Shown here piece after piece: positions 1-8,316 of a stretch of 64,000 nt of DNA. Source of the stretch: Cyclobacterium roseum (GTDB lineage Bacteria > Bacteroidota > Bacteroidia > Cytophagales > Cyclobacteriaceae); contig NZ_WNKF01000020.1 in assembly GCF_010119225.1 (NCBI RefSeq), forward strand, positions 1 through 64,000, in the 5' to 3' direction. The notes beneath the pieces were generated by a model. It was not told the origin of the DNA and did not search any database. It saw nothing but the letters and a program-made list of their open reading frames with translations. A program made the translations under genes and the position numbers. Every line of letters begins with the position of its first letter. Positions within the stretch are counted from its first letter, which is position 1.

Positions 1-14
1 CAGGCTTTTAAGCG

Positions 15-100
15 GAATGGACAGCCTGTCCCGTATTTACGGGAGGACTCGAACCCGCGACCTTCCCGACGCGTCGGGACAATCTACCCAGCTGAGATTG
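15..100 (-). pseudogene. tRNA-like remnant 1 made of consecutive palindromes
   Basis: Seen: read on the minus strand, this stretch keeps the AGCTGG D-loop, the GGTCGCGGGTTCGAGTCC T-arm and the CCATTCC 3' end of the neighbouring tRNA-Asp, but it cannot fold as a tRNA. The anticodon arm is replaced by the perfect 16-nt palindrome at 64-79. The T-arm 3' side is broken by two further perfect inverted repeats, 19-31 and 30-43. The D-arm has become a 6-bp hairpin at 80-100. The 22 nt at 1-22 are repeated at 141-162, beside the real tRNA. Inference: a duplicated and degenerated tRNA-Asp copy, or a REP-like element born from one. It has no usable anticodon. Confidence 0.6.
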
Positions 101-152
101 GGTTAGGAAAGGGGTAAAACCAAAAAAGCCCGGGAAACCCCAGGCTTTTAAG

Positions 153-226
153 CGGAATGGACGGGACTCGAACCCGCGACCTCCTGCGTGACAGGCAGGC
201 ATTCTAACCAGCTGAACTACCACTCC
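153..226 (-). tRNA. tRNA-Asp (anticodon GUC)
   Basis: The minus strand folds into a canonical cloverleaf. The acceptor GGAGTGG pairs with CCATTCC (one G-U), the D-arm is GTTC/GAAT, the anticodon stem CCTGC/GCAGG carries loop CTGTCAC (anticodon GTC), and the T-arm GCGGG/CCCGT carries TTCGAGT. The discriminator is G, as AspRS expects. CCA is not encoded. It lies downstream of the promoter at 433-463 and of tRNA-like remnant 2, so it is probably processed from a longer minus-strand transcript. Confidence 0.95.
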
Positions 227-239
227 AATATTTTTTCTA

Positions 240-296
240 TAATTCGAACCGGCGACCTTCCCGACGAGTCGGGACATTCTAACCAGCTGAACTATT
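240..296 (-). pseudogene. tRNA-like remnant 2
   Basis: On the minus strand this reads AGTTCAGCTGGTTAGAATG, identical to the D-arm of the adjacent tRNA-Asp. The 16-nt inverted repeat at 259-274 sits where the anticodon arm should be, and a T-arm-like GGTTCGAAT follows. No acceptor stem can be formed on either side. It lies between the promoter at 433-463 and the functional tRNA-Asp, so it should be transcribed with it. Inference: a degenerate tRNA copy in which the anticodon arm was replaced by a palindrome of the same type as in remnant 1. Confidence 0.6.
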
Positions 297-331
297 TCAA
301 TCTTTTACGAAATCGTCTGAGCAGGCTTTAG

Positions 332-349
332 TCCCGATGCTAATCGGGA
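332..349. repeat. REP-like hairpin
   Basis: A perfect 7-bp inverted repeat TCCCGAT/ATCGGGA with a 4-nt loop. It is of the same CCCGA/TCGGG type as the palindromes at 64-79 and 259-274. Its position in the tRNA leader suggests a dispersed palindromic element; genome-wide copy number cannot be seen from here. Confidence 0.55.
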
Positions 350-432
350 TCGGCTATCATTTATAGATGATTTCAATGAACAAGCACTATATTTTTTCTT
401 GTCTTGTTTTTTTCTTCTCTTTTGAAGTGATG

Positions 433-463
433 CAAAGGTAGGAGAATGTTTTTTTTCACACAA
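433..463 (-). promoter_or_regulatory. Bacteroidota-type promoter of the tRNA-Asp unit
   Basis: The minus strand carries TACCTTTG (433-440), an exact match to the known Bacteroidetes -7 consensus TAnnTTTG. Twenty nt upstream is TTG (461-463), the -33 element at consensus spacing. It points into the tRNA-like/tRNA-Asp region, with a predicted start near 425. The same box precedes the class II tRNA at 36302-36425. Confidence 0.75.
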
Positions 464-714
464 GGGCAGGAAGAAAAAAAAATCCAGGTTAGTTTTATTG
501 GTTTCATTCTCAATGAGATTGATTTAAGTCATGGTCTAAAACCGACTCCTTAAATTTGAATGGATTGAAAAAAAATGCCTATTGAATGCCGGTACCAAGC
601 CGTTTAAACTTAATTATGAACCCTCAATACCCAGTTTTCGTTTTCGAAATCTTCATAAATTAAAGTTTATGGTTACCTTTCTAATTGTTACTTGCTGTTT
701 TGGTAAATCATCCG
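441..714. other. AT-rich intergenic region
   Basis: No ORF with coding character was seen. The region separates the minus-strand tRNA unit from the plus-strand VIT gene. A weak -7-like box TACCTTTC (7 of 8 consensus bases) lies at 674-681, about 34 nt before the chosen VIT start. No -33 partner was found, so a promoter there is only tentative. Confidence 0.4.
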
Positions 715-1446
715 ATGAAAATGAAAGAATCAGAATTACACCAGGAAATACCTTTTTTTAAAAACCTTCAGGAATATTTGCGAGAGTTTGTCTATGGTGG
801 AATAGACGGTGCCGTCACTACCTTTGCTGTGGTAGCCGGTGCCGTTGGGGCCAACCTGGACCCCATGGTTATCATTATACTTGGTTTCGCCAACTTGTTT
901 GCGGATGGACTTTCCATGTCCATTGGAGCCTATCTTTCTTCTAAGTCTGAAAAGGAAAACTATGATAAACACAAAAACATAGAATACTGGGAGGTGGATA
1001 ATTTACCCAAAAAGGAGCGGGAGGAAATCGAAGAAATCTACCAGGAAAAAGGTTTTGAGGGTGAATTGCTTCAGCAGGTGGTGGATGTCATCGTCTCTGA
1101 TAGGGATCGATGGGTTAATGAAATGATGAAAGACGAACTCAACATGATGGAAGAAACCAAAAGTCCTTTTAAAATTGGATTGGCAACGTTGATTTCGTTT
1201 ATTTTGATCGGATTTATTCCCCTTACCGTATACGTGTGGGATTATTTTTTTACCACCGCCTTCGACGTGTTTTTCTGGACTTGCCTACTCACCGGAATGG
1301 CCTTTTTATTTGTAGGAGCCCTGAAAAGTTGGGTAAACCAAACGGGGCTTTTTAGAAGTGTTGTTGAGACACTTGCATTGGGTTTTGTGGCGGCTTTGGT
1401 AGCCTTCTATGTGGGGGATTTACTGGAAGCATTTCTGGTAAAATAA
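715..1446 (+). CDS. VIT1/CCC1-family iron/manganese transporter
   Basis: A 243-aa inner-membrane protein of the VIT/CCC1 family, which moves Fe2+ or Mn2+ out of the cytosol. The N-terminal membrane pair carries YGGIDGAVTTFAVVAGA and then FANLFADGLSMSIGAYLSSKSE, the family signature with the conserved Asp and Met residues. A charged cytoplasmic Glu-rich segment follows (about residues 70-145), where the family binds metal, and then three C-terminal membrane segments. The ATG at 715 was chosen because the upstream in-frame TTG (685) would add ten poor residues; an ATG at 721 is also possible. It stands alone, 600 bp before susC. The exact metal cannot be told from sequence. Confidence 0.85.
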   Translation: MKMKESELHQEIPFFKNLQEYLREFVYGGIDGAVTTFAVVAGAVGANLDPMVIIILGFANLFADGLSMSIGAYLSSKSEKENYDKHKNIEYWEVDNLPKKEREEIEEIYQEKGFEGELLQQVVDVIVSDRDRWVNEMMKDELNMMEETKSPFKIGLATLISFILIGFIPLTVYVWDYFFTTAFDVFFWTCLLTGMAFLFVGALKSWVNQTGLFRSVVETLALGFVAALVAFYVGDLLEAFLVK

Positions 1447-2047
1447 AAAAAGGAGCCGATGGTTCGCAAAGACTCCTGGTATGGGTTTATAGTAACTGAC
1501 TACAGCTATATTGTTTGGCAAATTGCCTTACTGAGTAAGTATTAAAATACTAATAATTCTTTAAACTTAACAAATTCAAACCGAAGGACAAGGGGCAAGC
1601 GTACTTATCTGTAATAAAAAAGTGAAATAGATATTTTATTTTGATAATCGACTTAAGGCAGAATAAAAATTTACATTTAAGGCGGTAAAACTTCTATTTA
1701 AGTGTATTTTAAACAATTAAAAAAGCTGTTTTGGCTTATCACTAATTGCTTATTGATCTCTTTTAGATCGGTAGATGCCTTATTCGGCTTATGAAATAGC
1801 GGTTGCTAATATTTCGTTCGTCTTATTCTAAGGAAATTATTGCACGCTTTGCAGGTACTATGTGCCAACTGCATTTATTCAGCTAATACTTTGGTATTTC
1901 CCTGTAAAATGATTAAAATTAATTTGAAATTTCTCTGAACTGCTTCAAATTGTTGGCTTTCTTCAAGTCTTTCTAAAGAAAGCGACCATTGGTGGACCTT
2001 TTAGTGAAGTTGATTAACAAATACCGTTAAACCTAAAATAGAAACCT
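1447..2047. other. Long intergenic region upstream of susC with small palindromes
   Basis: No gene was seen in these 600 nt of AT-rich DNA. Three inverted repeats are packed head to tail: GGCAAATTGCC (1517-1527), CTTACTGAGTAAG (1527-1539) and AGTATTAAAATACT (1538-1551). Another, GATCT/AGATC, lies at 1755-1769. No clean TAnnTTTG promoter was recognised. It must hold the susC promoter and may hold operators. Confidence 0.5.
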
Positions 2048-5000
2048 ATGAAAAACCTAGTCAAATTTGAGTGGAAGAGGGTGCCGTTTTGGTCTCTTTC
2101 AGCAAAAGTAGGGGCGATTGTGATGTTGTGTTTTATCAGCAGCACCCTTTTTGCCCAGCAACGTACGGTCACTGGGACCGTCACCTCCGCTGATACGGGA
2201 GAAACCCTTCCAGGAGTGAACATTCTTATTAAAGGAAGCTCGGTAGGAACGGCCACCGATATTGATGGAAATTACAGCATTCAGGTGCCCTCGGCCGATG
2301 CGGTATTATCGTTTTCTTTTATCGGGTTTGAAGTGAAAGAGGTTCGCGTTGGTAATAACAGCACTATAGATGCAGCAATGGAGCCCGAAATGTCAGCGCT
2401 GACTGAAGTCGTGGTGGTGGGTTATGGTACTCAGGAGAGGGCCAAAGTTACCGGCGCGATTTCTTCTGTGAGTAGTGAACAGATTCGCGCACTTCCGGTT
2501 CCGAACCTGGCTTCAGCCATTCAGGGCAGGGCTGCTGGTGTAAGTGTAACCAACGCTGGTGCCCCGGGAACCAGCCCCATTGTTCGAGTAAGAGGAATAG
2601 GTACCGTGGGCAACAACGATCCTCTCTATGTCATCGATGGCGTGCCAGCAGGAGGTTTGAACCAGATAAATCCGGCCGATATCGAATCGATCGAAGTGCT
2701 TAAAGACGCTTCCGCTGCAGCCATTTATGGATCCCGAGCTGCCAATGGAGTCGTTCTGGTGACGACAAAGAAAGGGGCACAGGGAGCACCAAAAGTGTCC
2801 GTAGATTCCTATTTCGGAACACAAACTGCCTGGAAGCAACTGGATTTGCTCAACAGAGAGCAGTATCTTGATTTTGGAAGTGATTTGCTGCTCAATGGAG
2901 GGGAGCCCATCCCGCAGCGTTTCGGCAATCTTGGTGAATTTGCCAATGTGGACACCGATTGGCAATCCGAAATGTTCCGATCGGCTCCCATTCAGGATCA
3001 TAACGTGGCCATCAGAGGAGGAACCGAAAGCGTGCTGTACAATGTCTCTGTCGGCTACTTTAAGCAGGAAGGAATCATGCGGGGAACGGGCTTTGAAAGG
3101 GTATCTTTCAGGAGCAATACCGACTTTAAAATCAATGACCGGATCAGTATCGGTCAGACGCTTACCCTCGCATACTCCGATCGGGACAATGAACCCTTTT
3201 CTGGCGGGAGGAGTCAAATAGAACATATCGTTAAACAAGTACCGTACATACCTGTTCGTGATGCCAGCCGGTTGGGTGGGTTTCGCTCCCCGGACCGGGT
3301 AGATGGATCAGATCCTGAAAATCCCGTTCTAAATGCCGAATTGAGAACCAACAGACAACAGGATTTTAAAATTTTAGGAACGGGATATATCGATGTGGAT
3401 ATTTACGATGGACTATCCTACAAATTTTTGGTGGGGCTGGATATCGGTCTGGGAACCCAGGATCAATATACCCCCAGATTTGATGCAGGGGATTTTAATT
3501 TTCAGCCTTTTGCATCCATTCAGCAAAACCGGTCCACTTTCGTTTCGCCGCTGATAAGTAACCAGCTTTCTTACAATAAGACGTTTGGAGATCATACCAT
3601 AGATGCGCTAGCCGTATTGGAGCAGCAAACCTTTAAGCAGACCGGGCTTCAGGGATTAGGACAAAACGAGTTGACCAATGATGTTCGGGTCTTGCAGGGG
3701 GTGCAAAATCAAACCACCAGCAGTAACGAGACGGAATATGCATTGATCAGCTATGTAGGACGGATAAATTATGATTATGCCCAAAAATACCTGATCAGTG
3801 CTTCGGTGCGAAGAGATGGTGGATCCAGATTTGGTCCGGCAAATAAATGGGGAACGTTTCCGTCCCTTTCATTGGGCTGGAGAATAAGTGAAGAGACGTT
3901 TATGCAGGCCGTTCCAGCGATCAGCGATCTGAAATTGAGAGCGAGTTATGGAGAAACTGGTAATGACCGTATCGGTGATTACGTATATCAGGGAACCATC
4001 AATAGTGATTTCTTTTATAATTTTAATGGTGCCCTTCAGGGAGGAAGTACTATCTCCTCATTGGCCAATGCCGATTTGAGATGGGAGACTACCATTATGC
4101 GAAATATTGGTTTGGATCTGGGGCTGTTTAATGATCGGTTCAGCCTCTCCGCTGAATGGTTTGACAACACGACAGAAGGAATGATCCTGGGCGTACCCAT
4201 TCCTCCATCCCTTGGCTACGACGGCGCACCGGTGGCAAATGTGGGGAATGTATCCAACAAAGGCCTTGAATTTACGGCTGGTTACCGGAAGTATTCCGGA
4301 GCATTTCAATTTTCTCTGGATGGGAATATTGGGTTTGTCAATAATGAATTAACCTCTCTGGGAACAGGTAACACTATCTTTGGACCCGGATTTCAGGGAG
4401 ATCAAATGACGTTCACTGAGGAAGGAGAGCCGATCGCCTATTTTTATGGCTGGCAGACGGATGGCATTTTTCAGGAAGGAGACGATACCAGTATGCAGTC
4501 CAATGCTTCTCCCGGCGATATCCGATTCGTAGATGTCAATGGAGACGGAACCATCTCCGATGCGGATAGAACCTTTCTGGGCCATTACTTACCTGACTTT
4601 ACCTATGGACTAAACGCTTCCGCAAACTATAAAAATTTCGATCTGAACATCTTCATGCAGGGAGTTCAGGGAAATGAAATATTCAATCTGCTGCGTTTCC
4701 ATACAGAAGGAATGACCCGGTTATTTAATGCAGGAACGCAGGTATTGGACCGGTGGACTCCGGAAATGCCAAATACAGATATTCCCCGGGCGGTTTCGGG
4801 AGATCCCAACCGAAATGCACGCGCCAGCTCCAGATGGATAGAGGATGGGTCTTATTTCAGAATCAAAAACCTGTCGTTGGGTTACACCATTCCCGCCGGA
4901 GCATTGGAGTCCTTTAGCAGAGGCTCGATATCATCCATCAGGGTGTACCTATCAAGCCAGAATTTGCTTACGCTAACCAATTACTCGGGGTATGACCCCG

Positions 5001-5107
5001 AAATAGCCGTTCGGACCGGGGTCGATTCCACCTTGGGAACCGGTATTGATTACGGTCAGTTCCCAGCTGCGCGGACCCTTATGGCAGGATTACAACTTAC
5101 CTTTTAA
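2048..5107 (+). CDS. SusC/RagA-family TonB-linked outer-membrane transporter
   Basis: A 1019-aa outer-membrane receptor that, with its SusD partner, imports oligosaccharides or other large nutrients using TonB energy. A signal sequence ends near FAQQ (residue about 38). A carboxypeptidase-D-like domain follows (TVTGTVTSADTGETLPGVNI through about residue 115), then the TonB-box-like VVVVGYGTQ and the plug domain with GRAAGVSV, PLYVIDGVP and SIEVLKDASAAAIYGSRAANG. The remainder is the 22-strand barrel ending in an aromatic residue (LQLTF). The length is typical. The gene is 26 nt before susD, so the two are cotranscribed. The substrate cannot be inferred: no glycanase is next to the pair, only a convergent esterase. 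Confidence 0.95.
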   Translation: MKNLVKFEWKRVPFWSLSAKVGAIVMLCFISSTLFAQQRTVTGTVTSADTGETLPGVNILIKGSSVGTATDIDGNYSIQVPSADAVLSFSFIGFEVKEVRVGNNSTIDAAMEPEMSALTEVVVVGYGTQERAKVTGAISSVSSEQIRALPVPNLASAIQGRAAGVSVTNAGAPGTSPIVRVRGIGTVGNNDPLYVIDGVPAGGLNQINPADIESIEVLKDASAAAIYGSRAANGVVLVTTKKGAQGAPKVSVDSYFGTQTAWKQLDLLNREQYLDFGSDLLLNGGEPIPQRFGNLGEFANVDTDWQSEMFRSAPIQDHNVAIRGGTESVLYNVSVGYFKQEGIMRGTGFERVSFRSNTDFKINDRISIGQTLTLAYSDRDNEPFSGGRSQIEHIVKQVPYIPVRDASRLGGFRSPDRVDGSDPENPVLNAELRTNRQQDFKILGTGYIDVDIYDGLSYKFLVGLDIGLGTQDQYTPRFDAGDFNFQPFASIQQNRSTFVSPLISNQLSYNKTFGDHTIDALAVLEQQTFKQTGLQGLGQNELTNDVRVLQGVQNQTTSSNETEYALISYVGRINYDYAQKYLISASVRRDGGSRFGPANKWGTFPSLSLGWRISEETFMQAVPAISDLKLRASYGETGNDRIGDYVYQGTINSDFFYNFNGALQGGSTISSLANADLRWETTIMRNIGLDLGLFNDRFSLSAEWFDNTTEGMILGVPIPPSLGYDGAPVANVGNVSNKGLEFTAGYRKYSGAFQFSLDGNIGFVNNELTSLGTGNTIFGPGFQGDQMTFTEEGEPIAYFYGWQTDGIFQEGDDTSMQSNASPGDIRFVDVNGDGTISDADRTFLGHYLPDFTYGLNASANYKNFDLNIFMQGVQGNEIFNLLRFHTEGMTRLFNAGTQVLDRWTPEMPNTDIPRAVSGDPNRNARASSRWIEDGSYFRIKNLSLGYTIPAGALESFSRGSISSIRVYLSSQNLLTLTNYSGYDPEIAVRTGVDSTLGTGIDYGQFPAARTLMAGLQLTF

Positions 5108-5133
5108 ATTACCGGGATAAAAGATACAAACCT

Positions 5134-6654
5134 ATGAAAACGAAATATATAAGTATGATTATGATGCTCTTTGTAGGAATCGTTTCCTGCGACGAGGATA
5201 AATTGGATCCGGTAAACCCCAATCAATTGGGTATTGAAACGTTTTACCGAACAGGTCCTCAGTTAGAGGCTGCGGTTAATTCAGTATACGCCGGTCTTCA
5301 GGCTAATAATTTATACAATCGGGAATATTTTTTCCTTCAGGACCTGCTGTCTGATGATTGCGATACGGGCGGTCCCCAACTGGAAGCACCACGGGCACAG
5401 GTACTCAACCACGTTTTTGATGCATCCAACCCGGTAATTACGGCTAACTGGAGAGGATGGTTTCGAGTAGTACACCGGGCCAATCTGGTGTTGGAAAATG
5501 CCGAGAACACGGTAGAAGAAATAACGGATGACCTGAGGAGCAGAATCCTCGGAGAAGCGTATTTTCTCCGCGCCTTGGCTAATTTTGAACTGGTCAGTTT
5601 ATGGGGCCCTGTCCCCTTGATGACTGCCTCTGCTTCTTCACCAGATGGACTGCCAAGGGCTTCTGAAGAAGAAGTATATCAGGTTATCTTCACGGATTTG
5701 CAGGAGGCCGTTAACCGACTTCCGCTGAAAAGCCAGTATTCAGGAGAGAATTTGGGGAGGGCTACCAAAGGTGCTGCGCAAGCATTGGCTGCCAAAGCCC
5801 ATCTTTTTCGAGGTGATTTCCCAGCGGCGAGGCCATTTTTGGAAGCGGTCATCAACTCAGGAGAATATGAATTGGTGGATCGCTATTTAGATAATTTCGA
5901 AGCGGAGACCGAAAATAATTCCGAATCTGTTTGGGAAGTGCAATTTTCCGAAGAATTCGGAAATGCTGGTGGTTGGAATGCTGATGGAAGTAATATTGCC
6001 GAAGTGACGTTCCGTGGGCAGGAGTACGGTCCCACCGCCTGGAGAAATGTTATCCCTTCTATCAGCCTGGTAGAAGCTTATGAGACGGTAGAAAACGGGG
6101 CAGAGAAAGACGATCCCAGAGGGGAATATACCTTTTATAGAATTGGAGATACCTACAATAATGGTCAGAGCGTATTGACGGAAGACAAAGTTCAGGGTTC
6201 CACAGACCGACCCAGCTGGAAGAAATACCAGGCCATCTACAAAAGGGAAAATGAAGATACCAACTCGGGGATTAACTTTCGGGTAATCCGCTATGCAGAT
6301 GTGCTTTTGATGATGGCAGAGGTGGAAAACGAAACCTCCGGACCTGCGGCAGCCTTGCCCTACATCAATCAGGTGAGAGCCAGAGCAGACGTGGGCATGC
6401 CTCCTTATCCCACCGCTCAGTTTCCAACTGGATCCCAGGAAGAAATGCGGTTGGCCATCATGCATGAAAGAAGGGTAGAGCTAGCGGGCGAGCAGGTTAG
6501 AAATCGGGATATCCGAAGATGGAGAAGGCAAGGCGTGTTGCCCTCCGAACCAATCCCAGAGTTTCAATCCAGAAATGACGTTCTGCCAATTCCATTGGTA
6601 GAAATTGATAACAACTCTGCCCTGTCTAACTCTGATCAGAACTCCGGTTATTGA
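5134..6654 (+). CDS. SusD/RagB-family nutrient-binding lipoprotein
   Basis: A 506-aa surface lipoprotein that caps the SusC channel and binds its ligand. The signal peptide ends in the lipobox IVSC (Cys19), followed by acidic DEDK, a lipoprotein-export-like pattern typical of Bacteroidetes surface lipoproteins. The helical TPR-like body includes GEAYFLRALANFELVSLWG and the family's C-terminal IRYADVLLMMAEVENE and HERRVELAGE motifs. It is immediately downstream of susC and ends before a strong terminator (6681-6710), so the pair forms a two-gene operon. Confidence 0.95.
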   Translation: MKTKYISMIMMLFVGIVSCDEDKLDPVNPNQLGIETFYRTGPQLEAAVNSVYAGLQANNLYNREYFFLQDLLSDDCDTGGPQLEAPRAQVLNHVFDASNPVITANWRGWFRVVHRANLVLENAENTVEEITDDLRSRILGEAYFLRALANFELVSLWGPVPLMTASASSPDGLPRASEEEVYQVIFTDLQEAVNRLPLKSQYSGENLGRATKGAAQALAAKAHLFRGDFPAARPFLEAVINSGEYELVDRYLDNFEAETENNSESVWEVQFSEEFGNAGGWNADGSNIAEVTFRGQEYGPTAWRNVIPSISLVEAYETVENGAEKDDPRGEYTFYRIGDTYNNGQSVLTEDKVQGSTDRPSWKKYQAIYKRENEDTNSGINFRVIRYADVLLMMAEVENETSGPAAALPYINQVRARADVGMPPYPTAQFPTGSQEEMRLAIMHERRVELAGEQVRNRDIRRWRRQGVLPSEPIPEFQSRNDVLPIPLVEIDNNSALSNSDQNSGY

Positions 6655-6680
6655 TTGGGCTTTATGCCAACTAAATGGTA

Positions 6681-6710
6681 AAGCCGCTGCAGATTTGTAG
6701 CGGCTTTTTT
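6681..6710 (+). terminator. Rho-independent terminator of susCD
   Basis: The stem AAGCCGCT/AGCGGCTT is followed by a run of T. It starts 27 nt after the susD stop. No gene lies between it and the esterase stop at 7007. That gap holds only an imperfect inverted repeat at 6815-6847 (AATAAT..CCCGG / CCGGG.ATTATT). Confidence 0.9.
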
Positions 6711-7006
6711 ATGGGGTATTTTTTCCCTTTAGTTTAATCACATTATAGTAAGGTCACCTATCAATTCCCAAGGAACAAGCTCTTATTCGAATCCGAATCC
6801 TTTAGGTTTTCAATAATAATAACCCGGCGAAACCCGGGGATTATTTGGAAACTTCATCACAAATTTGATATCTGGCTTGATTGCCTGTACATTTTTTCCG
6901 GAAAAGCCCCGAATCAGGTACAAAGCCGTTCAAACGAACCAAATTGTACTAAATTAAAACCGAACTCAGTTAACGAATTTACCCGTTTTCAGAAATACAG
7001 ATAGCA

Positions 7007-7840
7007 TTAGTTTGCCTTAGGCATAAGACCTGTTTTTTGTAGAAATGCCTCGGTTTCTTCAAGGGTTTGAAGGTAGATTTCTTTGTTGCGCACATTAAAA
7101 AACCCATGCCCTTCACCCTCATAAAGGATCAATTCGCAATAGCTCCCCACTTTTTTCATGACCATGGTATAATATTGAGCGGTGACTACAGGGATCAAAT
7201 GATCGTTGGTTCCGAGAAAAAAGAGGGTGGGCGGGGCTCCTTCAGCAAGGTTATGAAGGGGGGAAAAATCTTGGTATTGCGCGCCTATTCTTTCGTACCC
7301 GTATCCACCAGGTCCGTTATCAATAACCGGGTTGAAAAGCACCAGTGCTGCCGGTTGGGTACTGATTTCGGAATTTTCTTTTCCGTTAAATCTGGAAATC
7401 AGCGCCGTTGCTGCCGCCAAATGACCTCCCGCAGATCCTCCGGATGCAATTATTTTACTGCTGTCGATAGCTAGTCGTTCTGCATGTAGTTTGAGGTACC
7501 GGATCGCTGATTTGGCATCTTCCAGGGCATCAAAGGGGCTGGTTTGTTGCCTGCCGCGAACCCGGTAGTCCACCAGCACGGTGATCAGCCCTTTCTGAAC
7601 GAAATGTTCGGCATGGGGCCGGAATTGTTCGATGCTACCCTGATTCCAACCTCCTCCGAAAAAGAAAACCATAGCAGGTTTGGGCGAATCGTTGCCGTCC
7701 GGAGAATAGATTTCGAGTGCTAGACTATCCTTGCCAGCGACCTTATACACTTCCCGTAGGGAAGTTTGGGCATACGCAAAATACACCATTGCCGGACCGA
7801 TCAACAAGGGGAATAAAAGGAAGAAGGTTTTTTTGTTCAT
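7007..7840 (-). CDS. Secreted alpha/beta hydrolase (esterase/acetyl-xylan-esterase-like)
   Basis: A 277-aa exported esterase of the alpha/beta-hydrolase fold. It has a signal peptide up to about YFAYAQT. The oxyanion-hole motif is FFFGGGW, the nucleophile elbow is GGSAGG (Ser in GxSxG), the acidic residue is in GTNDHLIP, and the catalytic His is in GEGHGF. This pattern matches the BD-FAE/Axe-type enzymes that remove acetyl or similar groups from glycans. It is convergent to susCD, which fits deacylation of an imported glycan, but that link is positional only. Substrate unknown. Confidence 0.85.
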   Translation of the reverse strand: MNKKTFFLLFPLLIGPAMVYFAYAQTSLREVYKVAGKDSLALEIYSPDGNDSPKPAMVFFFGGGWNQGSIEQFRPHAEHFVQKGLITVLVDYRVRGRQQTSPFDALEDAKSAIRYLKLHAERLAIDSSKIIASGGSAGGHLAAATALISRFNGKENSEISTQPAALVLFNPVIDNGPGGYGYERIGAQYQDFSPLHNLAEGAPPTLFFLGTNDHLIPVVTAQYYTMVMKKVGSYCELILYEGEGHGFFNVRNKEIYLQTLEETEAFLQKTGLMPKAN

Positions 7841-7901
7841 GTGAGGATAGTGTTATACGTTGTTCCCTGGGTTTTTATTATAGAAATTGGGGAATTATTG
7901 G

Positions 7902-8282
7902 TTAAAATCCAACTTTGTATTTCAGAATTATTGCATCTTCTTTGTCCGTTAACGTTTCAATACTTTTAAGGAGTTTTTCTTCGTATTTCCCGAAATAGCT
8001 GATATCCAACGCTCTTTTCCAATCATCCTGCTGCATTACCTGGTAAAAATAGCCATCTTTGGAATAACTTTTATTCCGAATTCCCAATAGTGCTTTTGTG
8101 ATTTTTTTCTTACGAGTATCCGCTTGTATGAATACATCGTAGAAAGGAAATGTGGAAAGATTCTCGCGATTGAAATGGGGACTTTTTTCAATACCATATG
8201 CCAATAATTTTAGGACTTCCTCGCTGATGTCAATGTGCCCCGTATTAAAAGCGTAGTTTTGAGAAAGCAGGATTTTTTCCAT
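7902..8282 (-). CDS. Hypothetical protein, 126 aa
   Basis: I do not recognise this protein. It is soluble, with no signal peptide or membrane segment, and rich in Lys, Tyr and Phe. An N-terminal stretch (SEEVLKLLAYGIEKSPHF) and a C-terminal Glu/Lys-rich helix are visible. It lies 34 nt downstream of pckA on the same strand and may be cotranscribed with it. The next gene downstream on the strand is the esterase, 61 nt away. Confidence 0.6.
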   Translation of the reverse strand: MEKILLSQNYAFNTGHIDISEEVLKLLAYGIEKSPHFNRENLSTFPFYDVFIQADTRKKKITKALLGIRNKSYSKDGYFYQVMQQDDWKRALDISYFGKYEEKLLKSIETLTDKEDAIILKYKVGF

Positions 8283-8316
8283 AAATGCCTCTCCATTGAG
8301 CTCAAAATCATCTGGA

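Noticed and set aside
15-100. Functional tRNA at the window start
   Set aside because: The anticodon loop is consumed by a palindrome and no acceptor stem forms.
1880-1892. susC promoter box TAATACTTTGG
   Set aside because: The spacing between TA and TTTG does not fit TAnnTTTG and no -33 element is present.
2513-3238. 241-codon minus-strand frame inside susC
   Set aside because: Antisense to conserved susC plug and barrel codons; no start context or recognisable domain.
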